Shown here piece after piece: positions 35,246 through 49,249 of a DNA stretch of 64,000 nt. Position 1 is the stretch's first letter. Each line of letters starts with the position of its first letter. The notes below the pieces were generated by a model that was given only the letters and a program-made list of their open reading frames with translations, did no database searches and was not told the origin of the DNA. Source of the DNA: Dioscorea cayenensis subsp. rotundata. Taxonomy: Eukaryota; Streptophyta; Magnoliopsida; Dioscoreales; Dioscoreaceae. Location: the NCBI RefSeq assembly GCF_009730915.1, contig NC_052490.1, positions 31,744,625 through 31,808,624 on the forward strand. The letters run 5' to 3'. Made by a program: the position numbers and the translations under genes.

Positions 35246-37443
35246 TTGAAAAAGTGGATAAACCACATTCATTAATAACAAAAGAAAACCAAAAGTACAA
35301 CCAACATTTCACTAGCTGTGGAAACAGAAAATGACAAAAATATAGAAATAGATAAAAGGGAGGAACAACGGGTCTCCTCCCATACCCCAAACCGCCTCAA
35401 AGTCTACTCCTCCCTACCAACCTGATCCTCCTCGGACATGTGAGTGGCCTCCAGCCCCTCTGCGCGAGGTCCCACGAACTCTAAGCTGCGCCTGATAGCG
35501 GAAATAGGGGCAGTCAGCTGCTCTCTCAAACCCTTAGTAGCTGCGGAGAACCATGATAATAGCAAATGAGCAGTCTTAATCATAACAACATAAGGTTTTT
35601 CACATTTATCAGAAAAAATATGCGCATTTCTCGTAAGCCAAATAGACCTCACAAAAACTTTAACTACCCAAACACCAAACACCCAGTTCTCAGAACGTAA
35701 GGCCAACCTCCAGTCACCCCACAAAAGAGATATAGTAAGGGATAGCACTGGTAACTGGAGAGACCCAACAAGGCTCTTCCAAACCTCCTTAGAGAACTGA
35801 CAATTTATGAAAAGATGATCCGCCGATTCAACACCGGAGTGGCATAAAACACAGGTGTTAGTAGGTAGCTTATAACAGCGACGTCTAGCAAGATTCTCTA
35901 GGGAAAGAACCTTGTTCTTCCAAACTAGCCAGTTAAGAATGTTAACCTTCCTCGGGCAAGGCCCCTTCTACAGGACGTTAGCAAGAGGACACCGCAATAA
36001 TCCCTCATTCAAAAGGCAGTAGAAAGACTTGACCGAGAAAGACCCATTAGCTGTTAGGCTCCAAAGCTTTTGATCCTTCTCACTATCATCCCCCAAGTTC
36101 AGCCTTGACAGAAGCTGAGAAGTTACCGGGTTAGAAGCAAACGGGGGTCCCGCAAGTAAAAATGCCAACTCCCTGATAGTACCGTTAGGCCTAGAAGACG
36201 CAAGATAATCTTCTGGCCAAATATACATCGGAGCGAGACCGTTGAACCATCTATCCTTCCAGAAGAGCGTCTCAGTCCCAGATTTGACATGAACCGTCAC
36301 ACATTCACGAAAAGCAGGGAGGCACCGAGAGACACCCGACCAAAAATATGAGATTCTACCTCTTGGGTGACAGATCCCAAATAGGGTCCTTATAATTGAA
36401 TCGCAGAATCTTCGCCCCTCCCAATGCGGATTAACCAGGAGCTTCCATCTCCATTTCCCCAACAAGGCGAGGTTGAAGGAAGATAAATCTAAGATACCCC
36501 AACCGCCTTGCTCCTTCGAGCGACAAATATTCTTCCAAGCCACAAGTCTACATCGAGGTTTATCAATATCAGATCCATACCATAAGAAGTCTCTTCTAAT
36601 TCGGTCAATTTCTTTGATAACTCACAGAGGGAGGCGGAATAAAGACATCCAGTACGTTAGTACTGCCGAAAGTACAAAGTTAATTAATGTGAGCCGACCA
36701 CCCATAGAAAGGTAAGAAGATTTCCAAGAAAACAATCTCCCTTTGACCTTGGCGATTAATTTCTCCCAATCTTGCTTCCGAGGCCTTCTACCCGAGACAG
36801 GAATACCAAGGTACGTAAATAACTGGGAGAAGACCCACGTCACAATTGACAGTTTTCGCCTCACGAACCCAAAGAAGTTGATTCAAATTAGTGGAACAAA
36901 GACAAGTCTTAGAAAAATTGGTTTCCAGCCCAGAGAGCCCCTCAAACACCAGAAGGATTAATTTAATAACTCTAAGGTCTTCAGCTCCACCAACCGTTAG
37001 AACCAACAGATCATCAGCATAGTGCAAATTGCATATACTCCCATATTCTCCCAACGGATTACCAATCAGGACGTGAGAATTCAACGCATTATCGAACATC
37101 GTGCACAACACATCTGATACCAGTACAAAGAGCAGAGGCGACAGCGGGTCACCCTGTCTTAAACCACATTGGTACCTCACATATCCGCTAGGAGACCCAT
37201 TTATTAAAATAGAAGCCTTCGAAGAGCTGATGATCGAGGTTATCCATCCTAGCCATCTAGATCCAAAACCCCGCACCCTCAAGAGCTCCAGCAAGAAGTC
37301 CCAATCAACTGAGTCAAAAGCCTTAGCGAAGTCCACCTTTAGAATGTGCCCGTTTAGTCTTCTCTTATGCATACTGAAAATTGCTTCCTCTGCCGTAGCA
37401 ATATTGTCCAGAATACATCTACCCTTATTTACACGTTCCTATC
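35196..37443 (-). mobile_element. LINE (non-LTR retrotransposon) fragment, 5'-truncated
   Basis: It carries the reverse transcriptase and C-terminal parts of a plant LINE. Reading from the 5' side: a VNKGRCILDNIATAEEAI block at about 37,435, DFAKAFDSVDWDFL near 37,330, RQGDPLSPLLFVLVSD near 37,140, and the catalytic YADD motif near 37,020. After a frame change comes YLGIPVSGRRPRKQDW near 36,800, then GGWGILDLSSFN (about 36,500) and the zf-RVT region with FSVKSFYCLLNEG (about 36,010). The last frame ends at a stop at 35,404, followed by a 3' leader-like stretch and an A/T-rich tail (repeats of AAAAT and AAT, 35,196-35,252). The endonuclease domain is absent and frames are broken, so it is a dead, truncated copy. 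It is absent from copy A, so it landed in copy B after the duplication. Confidence 0.9.
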
Positions 37444-37455
37444 TGTATTTGTAGT

Positions 37456-37760
37456 AAATAAATAAATAAATAAATAAGAGGACATCAAAATAGAAGGACA
37501 AAATATGTGAGCTTGCTAAAGACATTCATAATCTCCATGGTATGGTCTTCTGTGCTGGAGAAAAGACTAGGCTAAATTCTCTATTAAAATAGTATATTTA
37601 AAAAATGCTGCGTGATTTTAACACACGTGGCTTGTCCTCGTTCTCCTTTTAAAACAAGTGAGATTTAATTACTAAAATTTGAAATTTTAGAACTAGGAAA
37701 AAAACATAAAAGACAGAACAGCGATGGAGATCCAATGAACTTCCATGCTTGGTTGGAAGT
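37456..37760. other. Short insert beside the LINE, not recognised
   Basis: It starts with an (AAAT)n run at 37,455-37,478. Up to about 37,665 it has no match in copy A, after which colinearity with copy A (13,320 onward) resumes. No gene seen. Confidence 0.5.
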
Positions 37761-37761
37761 T

Positions 37762-38237
37762 GAAAATGAAACACCAACCACGGACATATCCCTTGTCTTC
37801 TCCATCAACGGATCAGATCCAATAAAATTTATTGTCCCCTTATAATCATTAGAATTCGATCAACACAAATGAAAAACCAAGTCATGAAGTATACGTACAC
37901 TTCTTTCTTATCATACAAATACAGTCCTTGTGCTCGCATGATTGTCTCTAAATGCAAGTTGTTATCAATAGTTATAGGATCATCGAAAACGACGACATCG
38001 CCAAAGTGCATGAGACCACCGAATGTAGTCCGGTTGGTCCACACCTGAGCTCCGACTATGGCCGATGTGGCGTTAGCCATGTTTCGATCGGCCATTGTAA
38101 ATATTGTCATGGAAGTAGAGTAAGGTCTTGCATGGCTGGTTAAGTCCTATTTTTCTCTTCATTGCTTGACTAGTTAAGGAGGAAAGGAGGATGAGGAGAA
38201 AGATTGTGGCTTTAGAAGATGATCACTTGTTTTCCAT
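37762..38237 (-). pseudogene. Dirigent-like gene, copy B, stop codon and 3' deletion
   Basis: The start ATG is at 38,237. Codon 5 is TGA where copy A has AGA, so translation would stop after four residues. Downstream blocks are clear: FHDNIYNG, NATSAIVGAQVW, HFGDVVVFDDPIT, MRAQGLYLYDKKEV, then after a frame change DYKGTINFIGSDPLM and TRDMSVVG. Directly after VVG the coding sequence is replaced by the downstream flank (GTTTCATTTTCAACTTCC), so the GTGDFF block and the C-terminal beta strands are deleted. The signal segment is shorter than in copy A. The protein cannot be made. Confidence 0.85.
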
Positions 38238-38239
38238 CT

Positions 38240-39230
38240 TGCTTTTGTTGAGAGGTTGATTGAAGACAATGTGCGGACTGTAGGCATGGCCAGCAAGCTC
38301 GAAGCATGGTAGTGAAAGGATGGTGCGGTGGTTGAGTGAAGACAGGATCAAGTATGGCACTGTACCAGTGGCAGTGGAGAATGGCGAACCATTTTGGTTG
38401 AAGAAGCAGGGCATGGCTGCTGTGTCTAATGAGCAGTTAATGCAGTTAAAAGGTCTTTTAATGAATTAATATTTTAATACATAATCTCTGAGTTTCAGTG
38501 TTGGGCCAATGCTGGGGTAGATTAAGATTGTTTTGTGACCAATGGGCAAGCTTCTGTTCCTTTGTCCAATGGTTTTTATGCTATCTGTCTCCTTGTCTGT
38601 AGTATTATATATATATATATCAATGTTAGTGGACTAGTGTGATTGGCCCGAACATACTCGTTGTCTCTCCACTTTCTTTTGACTTATTGACTGAATGCTC
38701 TCACAGGCTTAGGAAGATCGTCAGGCATTTCATCAAACAGTTATCTCCTCTCCCTCAATAGACGTTCAAACCTCAACAGCTTTCTCTTCTCTCAATACAT
38801 GTTGATCAAATTCATATATATTTATGGACTGAGCTAGGAAATTAATTGCTTGGAACGTATGTAGCAAAGGGTGCAACTTTTTATGTCTTTTACTCGGAGT
38901 GGGATGAGATTCCTTAGTTTCACTTCTCAGCAAGAGTTTGTCTTAGTTATTGGCGTGCACACTAAGGTAAATTGGACTCAGTCACATGGGTACTGTGTCT
39001 TATTATTATGAGATGGATGCATGCGTAGTACGTGTGGTCCTTGTGGACATTAATGTTGGAATAAAAAGGATGGCTTATATTTGAAGTAGTGTGTACTTGT
39101 GTTACAAAGAAGACTTGTCAAGTTACATATATATGGTTCCGTTCATTGGATAAATGAATCTTCAAACAACTTCTGATCATCACCCTCAACGTAGACTTTT
39201 GAACGCAAACATTTAATGGAACAAGTACTC
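38240..39230. other. Spacer between dirigent and chitinase copies B
   Basis: No gene recognised. 38,240-38,740 has no good counterpart in copy A and holds (TA)n near 38,608-38,620. The rest is colinear with 14,040-14,900. Confidence 0.55.
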
Positions 39231-39236
39231 TTGCTC

Positions 39237-39242
39237 TTTATT
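39237..39242 (-). terminator. Polyadenylation signal of chitinase copy B
   Basis: AATAAA on the minus strand, about 44 nt after the stop codon; conserved in copy A. Confidence 0.55.
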
Positions 39243-39285
39243 CTAGCTAGTATTATTCCTTTTCCTATTATAATAGTAAAGGTCT

Positions 39286-40882
<1,597 letters not shown>

Positions 40883-40918
40883 TTAGGGTTTGTGTGGAAT
40901 GTGAAGGAGAGGCCTTGG

Positions 40919-40925
40919 ATTTATA
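40919..40925 (-). promoter_or_regulatory. TATA box of chitinase copy B
   Basis: TATAAAT on the minus strand, 40 bp upstream of the start codon, so the 5' leader would be very short, about 10 nt. Copy A has a TATA-like sequence at the same place. Confidence 0.55.
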
Positions 40926-40973
40926 GTGATGAATGCTTAGTTTGTTTTGGTTTGGTTTGGTTTTTGGAAGACT

Positions 40974-40984
40974 TTGACTTTGAC
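40974..40984. promoter_or_regulatory. Paired W-box cores upstream of chitinase copy B
   Basis: TTGAC at 40,974-40,978 and again at 40,980-40,984, with a third at 41,029-41,033. TTGAC is the core of WRKY binding sites, common in defence promoters. The inference rests on motif clustering only. Confidence 0.35.
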
Positions 40985-41099
40985 ATTTTGGAATGGAAAC
41001 GTGTGTTATACGTTGTAAATGGAGACTATTGACTTCGTCTAAGATAAATAGGTCTTTTTTTCTTTTTCTTTTTCTTATTTTTTCTTTTTTTTAAATAAC

Positions 41100-41235
41100 T
41101 ATTAACGTTTGGATGTGTTTGTCCTATTGAAAAAGTGGGTTTGAATCCTAACTTGGACGGTGAAGTTTTCCAAACTCAACTCTTATGCATATTATCCTTG
41201 ACGCGGTAGCTTGTTCACATTTATCAAAAAAAATA
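41100..41235. repeat. SINE-like tail repeat
   Basis: It contains GGGTTTGAATCCTAAC, like a tRNA B box, then GTGAAGTTTTCCAAACTCAA and ends in GTTCACATTTATCAAAAAAA. A close relative lies at 43,492-43,612, and a weaker one at about 61,370-61,462. Confidence 0.45.
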
Positions 41236-41249
41236 TATATATAAAATAG

Positions 41250-42535
41250 GTTATGAATTTATTGATATTTGTTTGCTAGACTTAGTTATGAATTTATTGA
41301 AATTTATTATTATTAATTTTTTTGTTTGGTATTTGGTAGATTTTATTTTTTACATAAAATTAGTTTATGTACCATGTGATTGTCGGTAAAGACTATAAAT
41401 TCCATTTAAAAAACGCATGTGATTTTGTTTTGTTTTGTTTTATAAGAATAAATAGATTAAATATAAATATTTTATGAAAAAAATATATACTTTTTTATCA
41501 GAATTGAAGGAAAACATGAAAATTAAGAAAAAAAATTGTTGAGAGGTCATGCATTTATTGAGTTTTTTTAAAAAAAAAGAAAAAAGAAAAATTGCTTCGA
41601 TAAGACTTTGAATTGTGAGAATAATATTAGTGTGTAGGATGTAGTTGTAATGGAAGGCTATTGATTTTTTATATAATGTGTGGAATAAAATAGGTATTTT
41701 TTTTTTAATGCCTAGCTTGTCATTACTAATATGATAATTTTATGGAAAATTATATTTAATTTCTATTAATCAGATTGAAGGAAATTTTAATTTTTCATAT
41801 ACTTATTTAATTATATATAAATAATGATGTTCTGCAAAGGCATTAAAAAAATACTGTTTCTATATGCTTTGCTTCATTGCATATGTTATTGGAATAGCAG
41901 TATTGGTTCTTATATATTCAACTATTCATTTATTTATTGAATTATAAATGAATTTTAATTTATACAGGAGGTGAGAGTGGTTTTGTAATTTTTCTATAAT
42001 ATAAATTCTTTGAATTTCTAAGTTTTATTTAATGATTTTTTAAGAATAATTTAATTGAACAAAATAAACTTATTAATCAATTTAATTAAATTTAGATAAT
42101 AGTCTACTTACTTCCTAAGACAAATAAAAGACATATTTAATAGCCAAAATCTGTGCAAATATTGACTATTAAAGGTATACGGCTAAATAAAGTTGGCAAA
42201 TTCAAAACATGCTTTGAATTTTCAAACTTGTAAGATTTTGATTTTCATAAATTTATTTTTGTGGGATTCATTTGAAAAATTCACAGTATAATATTTTTAG
42301 AAGTGATTAAATGAATTAATTGCTCAATAAAATAAGATAAAAAATAAATATACTTTTTATATTATTTTCCACATGTGCGGGGATTGCATAAATTTTTGTT
42401 TCATATTAAAATTTATGAAATTAATAAAAATGGGAAAAATAAGATTACTTTTAGATACTTCACAAATTCTTTTGAACTTAAGAAATGATATACACCAATA
42501 AGAATAGATACTAAAAAAATTTATTAAGATGATTA
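41250..42535. repeat. Repeat A, second copy (upstream of chitinase B)
   Basis: Non-coding. Colinear with 16,900-18,010 and 43,620-44,760. It has one unit of the 93-bp minisatellite near 42,250-42,335 and one AT-rich unit at 42,340-42,530. Confidence 0.7.
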
Positions 42536-42539
42536 AATA

Positions 42540-42906
42540 TGTCTATTAGATACAAGTACAACTACATATAAACAAGTACGAGAAATCGGGCACATGTACT
42601 CGGACATACAATTACTGTCAAGCAATATATGACTGCAAATTTATGAGTTATTTTGACCTATAGTTATAGAGTAACAAGTATGGTAAATAGTGGGTAAATT
42701 GGATCTACCCAATCTGTTTAATAAGTTCAGGTCATATAGTAAGTAATCATGTTACAGTTCAGTTAAATTATTCATTATAATTTCTATCCAGCACTCTATT
42801 ATATCATTTCCAATTTATATTTTTTTGCTTAGAATTAATCATGATTTCTCAATACAATCGTAAGTAGATTATTATCATTGAAGTCATTGGAGTTCTTTTT
42901 TTTATA

Positions 42907-42946
<40 letters not shown>

Positions 42947-43490
42947 GACAAACTACATTCGTTAAGAAAACAAACAGTTGAAAAGGGACGGAAGTAATAT
43001 ATATTGTGAAATGAATATATATTCCATATAATTGAAAATTTCAAATTTTCAAATAACTATATCTTCATGTTCTTTCCAAATAAAATTTCAATATATAAAA
43101 ATATAAATTTTGAAGAAGACCCAAAATCGAATCTCAAATTTCATGTAAAGGTGAAGTTATACGTGCTTGACATTGAGCTTGTTAATTAGATACTTCTGCA
43201 CATCTTAACATGTCTTTATCACATTTTGTAAAAAAAAAATGTATCTAGTTGAGTTTTTAAAAGTTCAAGAAATTGACTAATATACATATAATTACACGGC
43301 AAAGCAAATGAAAAATGAAAAAAAGTTATGTGATTTAGTAAAACTAAAATTATGTTTTGTTTTACTATTAAAAAATAATACAATTGATAATTAAAAAATT
43401 AATATCAAACTTAGTCATGCAATGATAGATTTGATAAGGAATGGTGTGTTCAATTATTCCACAATAAAACAATAAAGTCAAATTAAACGA
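42540..43490. repeat. Repeat B, first copy
   Basis: Non-coding. Colinear with 47,215-48,115; shared landmarks are TTTTGACCTATAGTTATAGA, AGTGGGT, TCATATAGTAAG and GGTTAAATTATTCATT-type text. It includes an (AAT)n run at 42,906-42,944 that the other copy lacks. Confidence 0.75.
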
Positions 43491-43491
43491 A

Positions 43492-46400
43492 GAGCTAATG
43501 CCTGCTAAAGAAGCATGTTTGAATCCTAACTTCAACAGTGAAGTTTGTCAAACTTAGCTTCTTATGTGTGTTGTCTTTGATAAATGGTTTATTTATATTT
43601 ATAAAAAAAAGTTGTATTATAGGGGAGGTTATGAAATTTATTGAAATTTATTTGTACGTTAGACTCGGTTATAAATTTATTGAGGTTTATTAATTTTTCC
43701 TTTTTTAAAAAAAATTTGGTTTTGGAAGACTTTATTTTTTTACATAGAATTAGTCTATGCACCATATGATTGTGGGTGAGGACTATTAATTCAATTTTAA
43801 AAAAAAACATGTGATTTTGTTTTTTTGTTTTTTTTTTAAATTTTGTACATCCATATAAAAATAAATATATCAAATATATATTTTTTATGAAAAAATATAT
43901 CTATTTTTTATCAAGATGAAAGGATAACCTGATTTTTTTTTGTAATAAAATTATGAAAGAGAATATTGAGAGATCATACATTTATTGGTATTAATTTTTT
44001 ATTTTGATGCGGGAAGATTTTGAGTTTTGAGAAAAATAATAGTTATAATGTGAGGCTATTAATTTTATATAAAATGTGTGGAAAAAAATAGGTGGGTATT
44101 TTATGTCTCAATAAAAGTGGGTAATTACTAATATAATAATTTTATGAAAAAATAATTATATATAATTTCTATTAATGAGATTGAAGGATAATTTCATTTT
44201 TCATATAATTATTTAATTATATATAAACAATGATGTTCTGCAAGGGCATTTAAGAAAATACGGGTTCTATACAATTTCCTTCATTGTCTATGTTTTTGGA
44301 TTAGCATTATTGGCTCTTATATGTTCAACTATTCATTTATTTATAGAATTATAAATATGAATTTAAATTTATATTTCAAGGCATGCCAGTGGTTTTGTAA
44401 TTTCCTATAATATAAGTTTATGAATTTCTAAGTTTTATTTAATGACTTTTTAAAAATAATTTTAATTGAACAAAATAAATTTACTAATCAATTTAATTAA
44501 TTTTAGATAATGGTCTATTTAATTTCTAAACCACGTAAAAGACATTTAATTTATATCCAAAATTGGAGGAAAGATTGACTATTAAAAGGTCCACGGCTAA
44601 ATAAAGTTAGCAAATTTAAAGCATGTGTTGAATTTTCAAGTTTGTAAGACTTTAAATGATTTTAAGTTTGTGGAATTCATTTCAAAAATTCATCGTACTC
44701 TAATTCTAATTTAATATTTTAATATATTTAGAAGTATGGATTGGTTGATAAGATAAATTAATCTTTGTGGGATTCATTTGAAAAGTTTATTGTACTCTAA
44801 TTTAATATTTTTAGAAGTAATTAAATGAATGGATTGATCGATAAAATAAGGTAAGAGCTAAAATTATCAACATAACCAAATCCACTTACTCACACATCAT
44901 TGAGGCACATACATGTTGCCTTTTAAAAAAAATTCAATATACATAAAATATATAGAAAAAAATATATTTTTTATGTTATGTAAGACTTTAAATTTTATGA
45001 ATGAGGAGAATCATTTGAAAGATTCATAATAAGCTAAATTAATTAATTAATTAATACATCTAAGAAGAAAGTGAATGGATTTAACAAATAAAATGAAAGG
45101 TAAAATTAGTGACATATATTTTTTTCCCATGTTTTTCTTGTGTGCGAGTTGTGTATAAATTTTTTGCTTAATATTAAAATTTATGAAATTGATAAAAAAG
45201 AAAAATAAATAAATTATTGTTATATACTTCATAAATTTTTAGGACTTCCTACAACAATAAAAGTAAATACTAAAAAAATTATTAAGATAATTAAATATGT
45301 TTATTAAATGAATATTGAATCAAATTTTAGTAAATTAAAATCAAAAATAATTGCACATTTGCACATTAACAAAAACCCAATGCACACATTGTACATAGAT
45401 CTGGCAATTTAAATATGGACCGCTACTACCTATTCTAAATCATCCTCTATTTAAATAAAGGTGATATATTTAAAGTTTGCATTGAGTTTTCAACGCGTAA
45501 AACTTTGAATTTTATGAATTAGTCCTCACTATTCAAATTAATATATTTAAAAAGTAAATTAATAGATTTAAGAAACAAAATGGGAGTTGAAATTATTGAC
45601 ATACATAAAATATATAGACAATTCTTGTTATTTTCCATGTGCATGGGGGATTATATAAATTTTCATTTGCATTAAAATTTATGAAATTGATAAGAATAGA
45701 AAAAAAATTATTTTTATATACTTCACAAAGTCTTATGAAGTTCCAAATTAGTTAAGATAATAATTAAATATGTTTAATAAATTAATATTAAATTGAACCA
45801 TAATAAAATAAAGCCGGTAATAATCACATATTAACACAAACTTATTGTCATCTATATTGTATGTAGATTTTGGCACATATAGACTCGCAAGTACTCACCT
45901 AAAAGAGAGATGCACGGATAATTTTTTTATTTACTCTTAAAATTTTAAATAAAACATACTGATATTTTATTTTTTATTTTCATATATATTTTAAATGATC
46001 TTCTATTTAAATAAAAGTGGCATATTTAAAACGTAGGGTTTTTAAATTGCAAGAGTTTGAATTTCATGTAACCCTTCTAATCATTTGAAAGAGTTCATGA
46101 TACTACTCCAAATTGATAAATTAAATGGATGAATTTAATGAACAAATTAAATGAGAGTTGAAATAATTATTGACATAAAGAAACTATATTAGTTACGTTG
46201 CCTTTCATGAATTAACTTTTGTTGGTAGAATCATTTGAAATAATTATAATGCTTCAAACTAATACTTTTAAGAAGTGAATGAATTGACAAAATGAAATGA
46301 GGGTTAAAATTATTGATATAAATAAGACATATGAAAATAAATATGTTTTCTCCTTGTGTGAAGATTATATAAATTTTTGTCACATTAAAATTTACAAATT

Positions 46401-46600
46401 TGATAGAAATATAAAAAAAAATTGTTATATACCTCACAAATTCTTATAAACTTACCAGGTGGAGTATAGCAATAAAAGTAAATAATAAAAATATATTAAG
46501 ATAATTCAAAATGTTTATTAAATCAAAATTAAATCAGGCTATAATAAAATAATTTCATAATAAATAGATATTAACAAAAACTTAACATCACAAAATTATA
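43492..46600. repeat. Repeat A third copy plus distal AT-rich units
   Basis: Non-coding. 43,492-44,860 repeats the chitinase upstream flank, SINE-like tail included, but has no chitinase next to it. 44,860-46,600 is colinear with the copy A tract 18,490-20,442 plus 30,147-30,955, and includes the related empty site of MULE B at 45,708-45,716. Confidence 0.7.
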
Positions 46601-46779
46601 AAGTCATGAATTGTAACCAGAGGTAGTAATTTAAGTCTCTACCCGTGGACTCATACCCGGTATAGATAATTAATACGGGTAACTTTTCTATTTGATCTTA
46701 AAGATGCAAGCAAAATAAACATATATTATTTTTTTGTAAATATTCTGGGTGAGCATCCCGTGAATAAATATCATATATA

Positions 46780-47026
46780 AGATCATTTAGATAAGTCCCT
46801 AGATTTGAAATCTAGAAACGTTTTAAATCTAAGCCGTTGGATCATCATCTGATGGTTGATTGTTTATATAAACACTATACACTTTTTTACTGTTTATAAA
46901 TACCGTACAACACTGTAGAACGCGGTTACCACTGTTCATAATGATAAGAGCTGTCAGATTACTATCCGATGACTACTATAGATATCCCTAGATTTAAAAT
47001 CTAGGAACGTCCCTAGATGATGGATC

Positions 47027-47035
<9 letters not shown>
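46780..47035. repeat. MITE-like interspersed repeat, copy 1
   Basis: It shares GCCGTTGGATCATCATC (46,833-46,849), a GTTTATA-rich middle, a GCTGTCAGATTACTATCCGA block and CTAGATTTAAAATCTAGG with 50,925-51,125. Palindromic CTAGATTTGAAATCTAG-type blocks lie near both ends. It is non-coding, about 250 bp, and runs into (TA)n at 47,032-47,070. Confidence 0.6.

Positions 47036-47070
<35 letters not shown>
47032..47070. repeat. (TA)n microsatellite
   Basis: Uninterrupted TA dinucleotide run at the end of the MITE-like repeat. Confidence 0.9.
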
Positions 47071-47073
<3 letters not shown>

Positions 47074-47214
47074 GTACTAGCACTCTAACAAAAAATTGAA
47101 ATTTGTATCTATTTTTGTTTTTGGGGTGTTATTGTTATGTAATCTTACCCAATATTTTAACAATATTTAAAAAAATAAATAAATAAGAAGATGAAAAAAT
47201 GGAAATATTATAAC
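47071..47214. other. Short AT-rich linker
   Basis: No gene or repeat family recognised. Confidence 0.4.
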
Positions 47215-48120
47215 CTACGTATATAAACAAGTACTAGCACATATATATACATACGTACAACTACTGTCAAGTAACATATGACATGCAAATTTATGGGTTA
47301 TTTTGACCTATAGTTATAGAACAACAAGTAAAATGAATAGTGGGTGGATTGGGTTGACCCAATCGGTTTATCGAGTCTAGGTCATATAGTAAGCACTCAA
47401 GTTAAAATTCGGTTAAATTATTCATTCTAATTTTCTATCCAACACTCTACAATACCTTTTCCGATTTATATCTTTTTATCTAGAATTAATCATGATTTCT
47501 TAATAGAAATATAAGTTGATTATTACCACTGAAGTCACTGGAGTAGTTTTGTTTTGATTACCTTTAAAAAAAAAAAAGATAGAGATAATCTACATTCATT
47601 AAGAAAACAACCATATGAGAAGAGAGGAAACAACATTGTCATATGAATATATACTCCATAAATTTAAAAATTCTCATTTTTCACATAATTATATGTTTTA
47701 TCTTTTTCCTAAATAAAATTTCGATATGTAAGAATATATGTTCCAAGGAGGACTCAAATTATAGATATAAATACATGTTGAACTTGCTTTATACTTATAC
47801 ACATCTTAATATATCCTTGTTGTATTTCATAATATATATATGTGTGTGTGTGGGTTTTTATAAGTTCAAAACATACGGTCACTCATACGCATATATGATC
47901 ACACACCATGCACATATGAAAATCGTTAAAAAATTTAAGTGATTTACTAAAATTTTATTTTATTAAAAAATAATACTGCTGATTAGAAAAAATTTAGTAA
48001 CAAACCTAGTAATGCAATTAATGAATTAATGATAGATTTCACAAAGGATGGTGCATTCAATTACCCCACAGTAAAACAATAAACTCAAATGAAAGTATGA
48101 AACCAAGAGACAATGCCCAC
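47215..48120. repeat. Repeat B, second copy
   Basis: Non-coding, colinear with 42,540-43,490. It has a (TG)n run near 47,839-47,852. The SINE-like tail found after the first copy does not follow here. Confidence 0.7.
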
Positions 48121-48935
48121 TAATAACCAGTGTGTAAGAATTGACTCCAACAAGGTCAACGCAATCTGTAAATGAATGAAGGTGGGTTTTATTATACATG
48201 TGCGTTGAGTTTTGTAACTCGTGGGGCCCCAAACGTCTTGCATTAGTCCTTGTCTTCCAATATCATTTATGTGCGCATTCACTATTTCTTTTTTTTTTTT
48301 TAATTAAAAAATTATAACAGGCCACTTTTTACAAAATTAAAGTAATAACCAAATTGATTAATATAAAAATAAGTTGAGAAGAGAATCACTCATAGCACAT
48401 CGGTATTTTATCGGAATGACGAATGGGGCAGCCTAAAGACTGAAATCTCTTAGTCTTGTGGTATTGTGAAATACTTTATAAATATTATATAATATTATAA
48501 AAACATTATTTGTTATATATTTATTATTAATTATAGTAGGAATTATATTTTTTACTCCTTTAAAATTATATAGTAAAAAAATATTATATTATCTTGGGCT
48601 AATGTAATAAGCTGTTATTGTCCATTATATTAGCTCTCTCATATGATAAAATCACTGTAGCTAATGTAATTTTATACTTATCAATTTTTTTTCACAATTA
48701 TTAAAAAAAAATTAATGCAAATAAATATTCCACCAAAACTGTATCAGATAATAGATATATAGTATTTAAGATATCTATTTAATTGATTTTATGAAATATA
48801 ACATCTAACAATTTTACAAAATATCCACAGAACAGAGTTGAATTTAGAAGACGACTAACAAAAATAAAATAAAAATAAAAGGTTTCTTCATAACTTAACC
48901 CTTTTATTATTAACCATGTATATATATATAATTAA
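48121..48935. other. AT-rich intergenic DNA
   Basis: No gene seen. Short T runs near 48,290-48,303. Confidence 0.5.
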
Positions 48936-48939
48936 TTCA

Positions 48940-49245
48940 TTTGTTTCAAAGGTCCGAGTTCCAACCCTACTAACTCGCCGGCGTGTCGTCAGGTTGCGGG
49001 CGGCGCCGCCATCGCCAGACACTGAGGCGCCGGCGAGCCACCAAACGCGCAAAGAGAAAGACAGAGAGCGCGAAGTCCCATGCAACGTGGAAGAGAGACA
49101 GAAAGAAAGCAGATATTAGTTGCACGATTTACGAGGCACTTACCGGGTCGGACCAAGTAAATTTCGGATGTGACGTGATGGATCCGAACCTGACCGAACC
49201 CGGATCCGAACCCCGGATTTCTCGCCGGCTCTCCACCATAACACG
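48940..49245. other. GC-rich islet, function unknown
   Basis: About 300 bp of clearly GC-rich DNA amid AT-rich sequence. It holds GCGGGCGGCGCCGCCATCGC near 48,997-49,016, an inverted pair CGCCGGCG, and a GGATCCGAACC tandem near 49,180-49,215. Open frames of 65-95 codons exist on both strands but are arginine-rich with no recognisable domain. It could be a first exon or promoter of an unannotated gene, or a transposon fragment. Confidence 0.4.
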
Positions 49246-49249
49246 TTTT

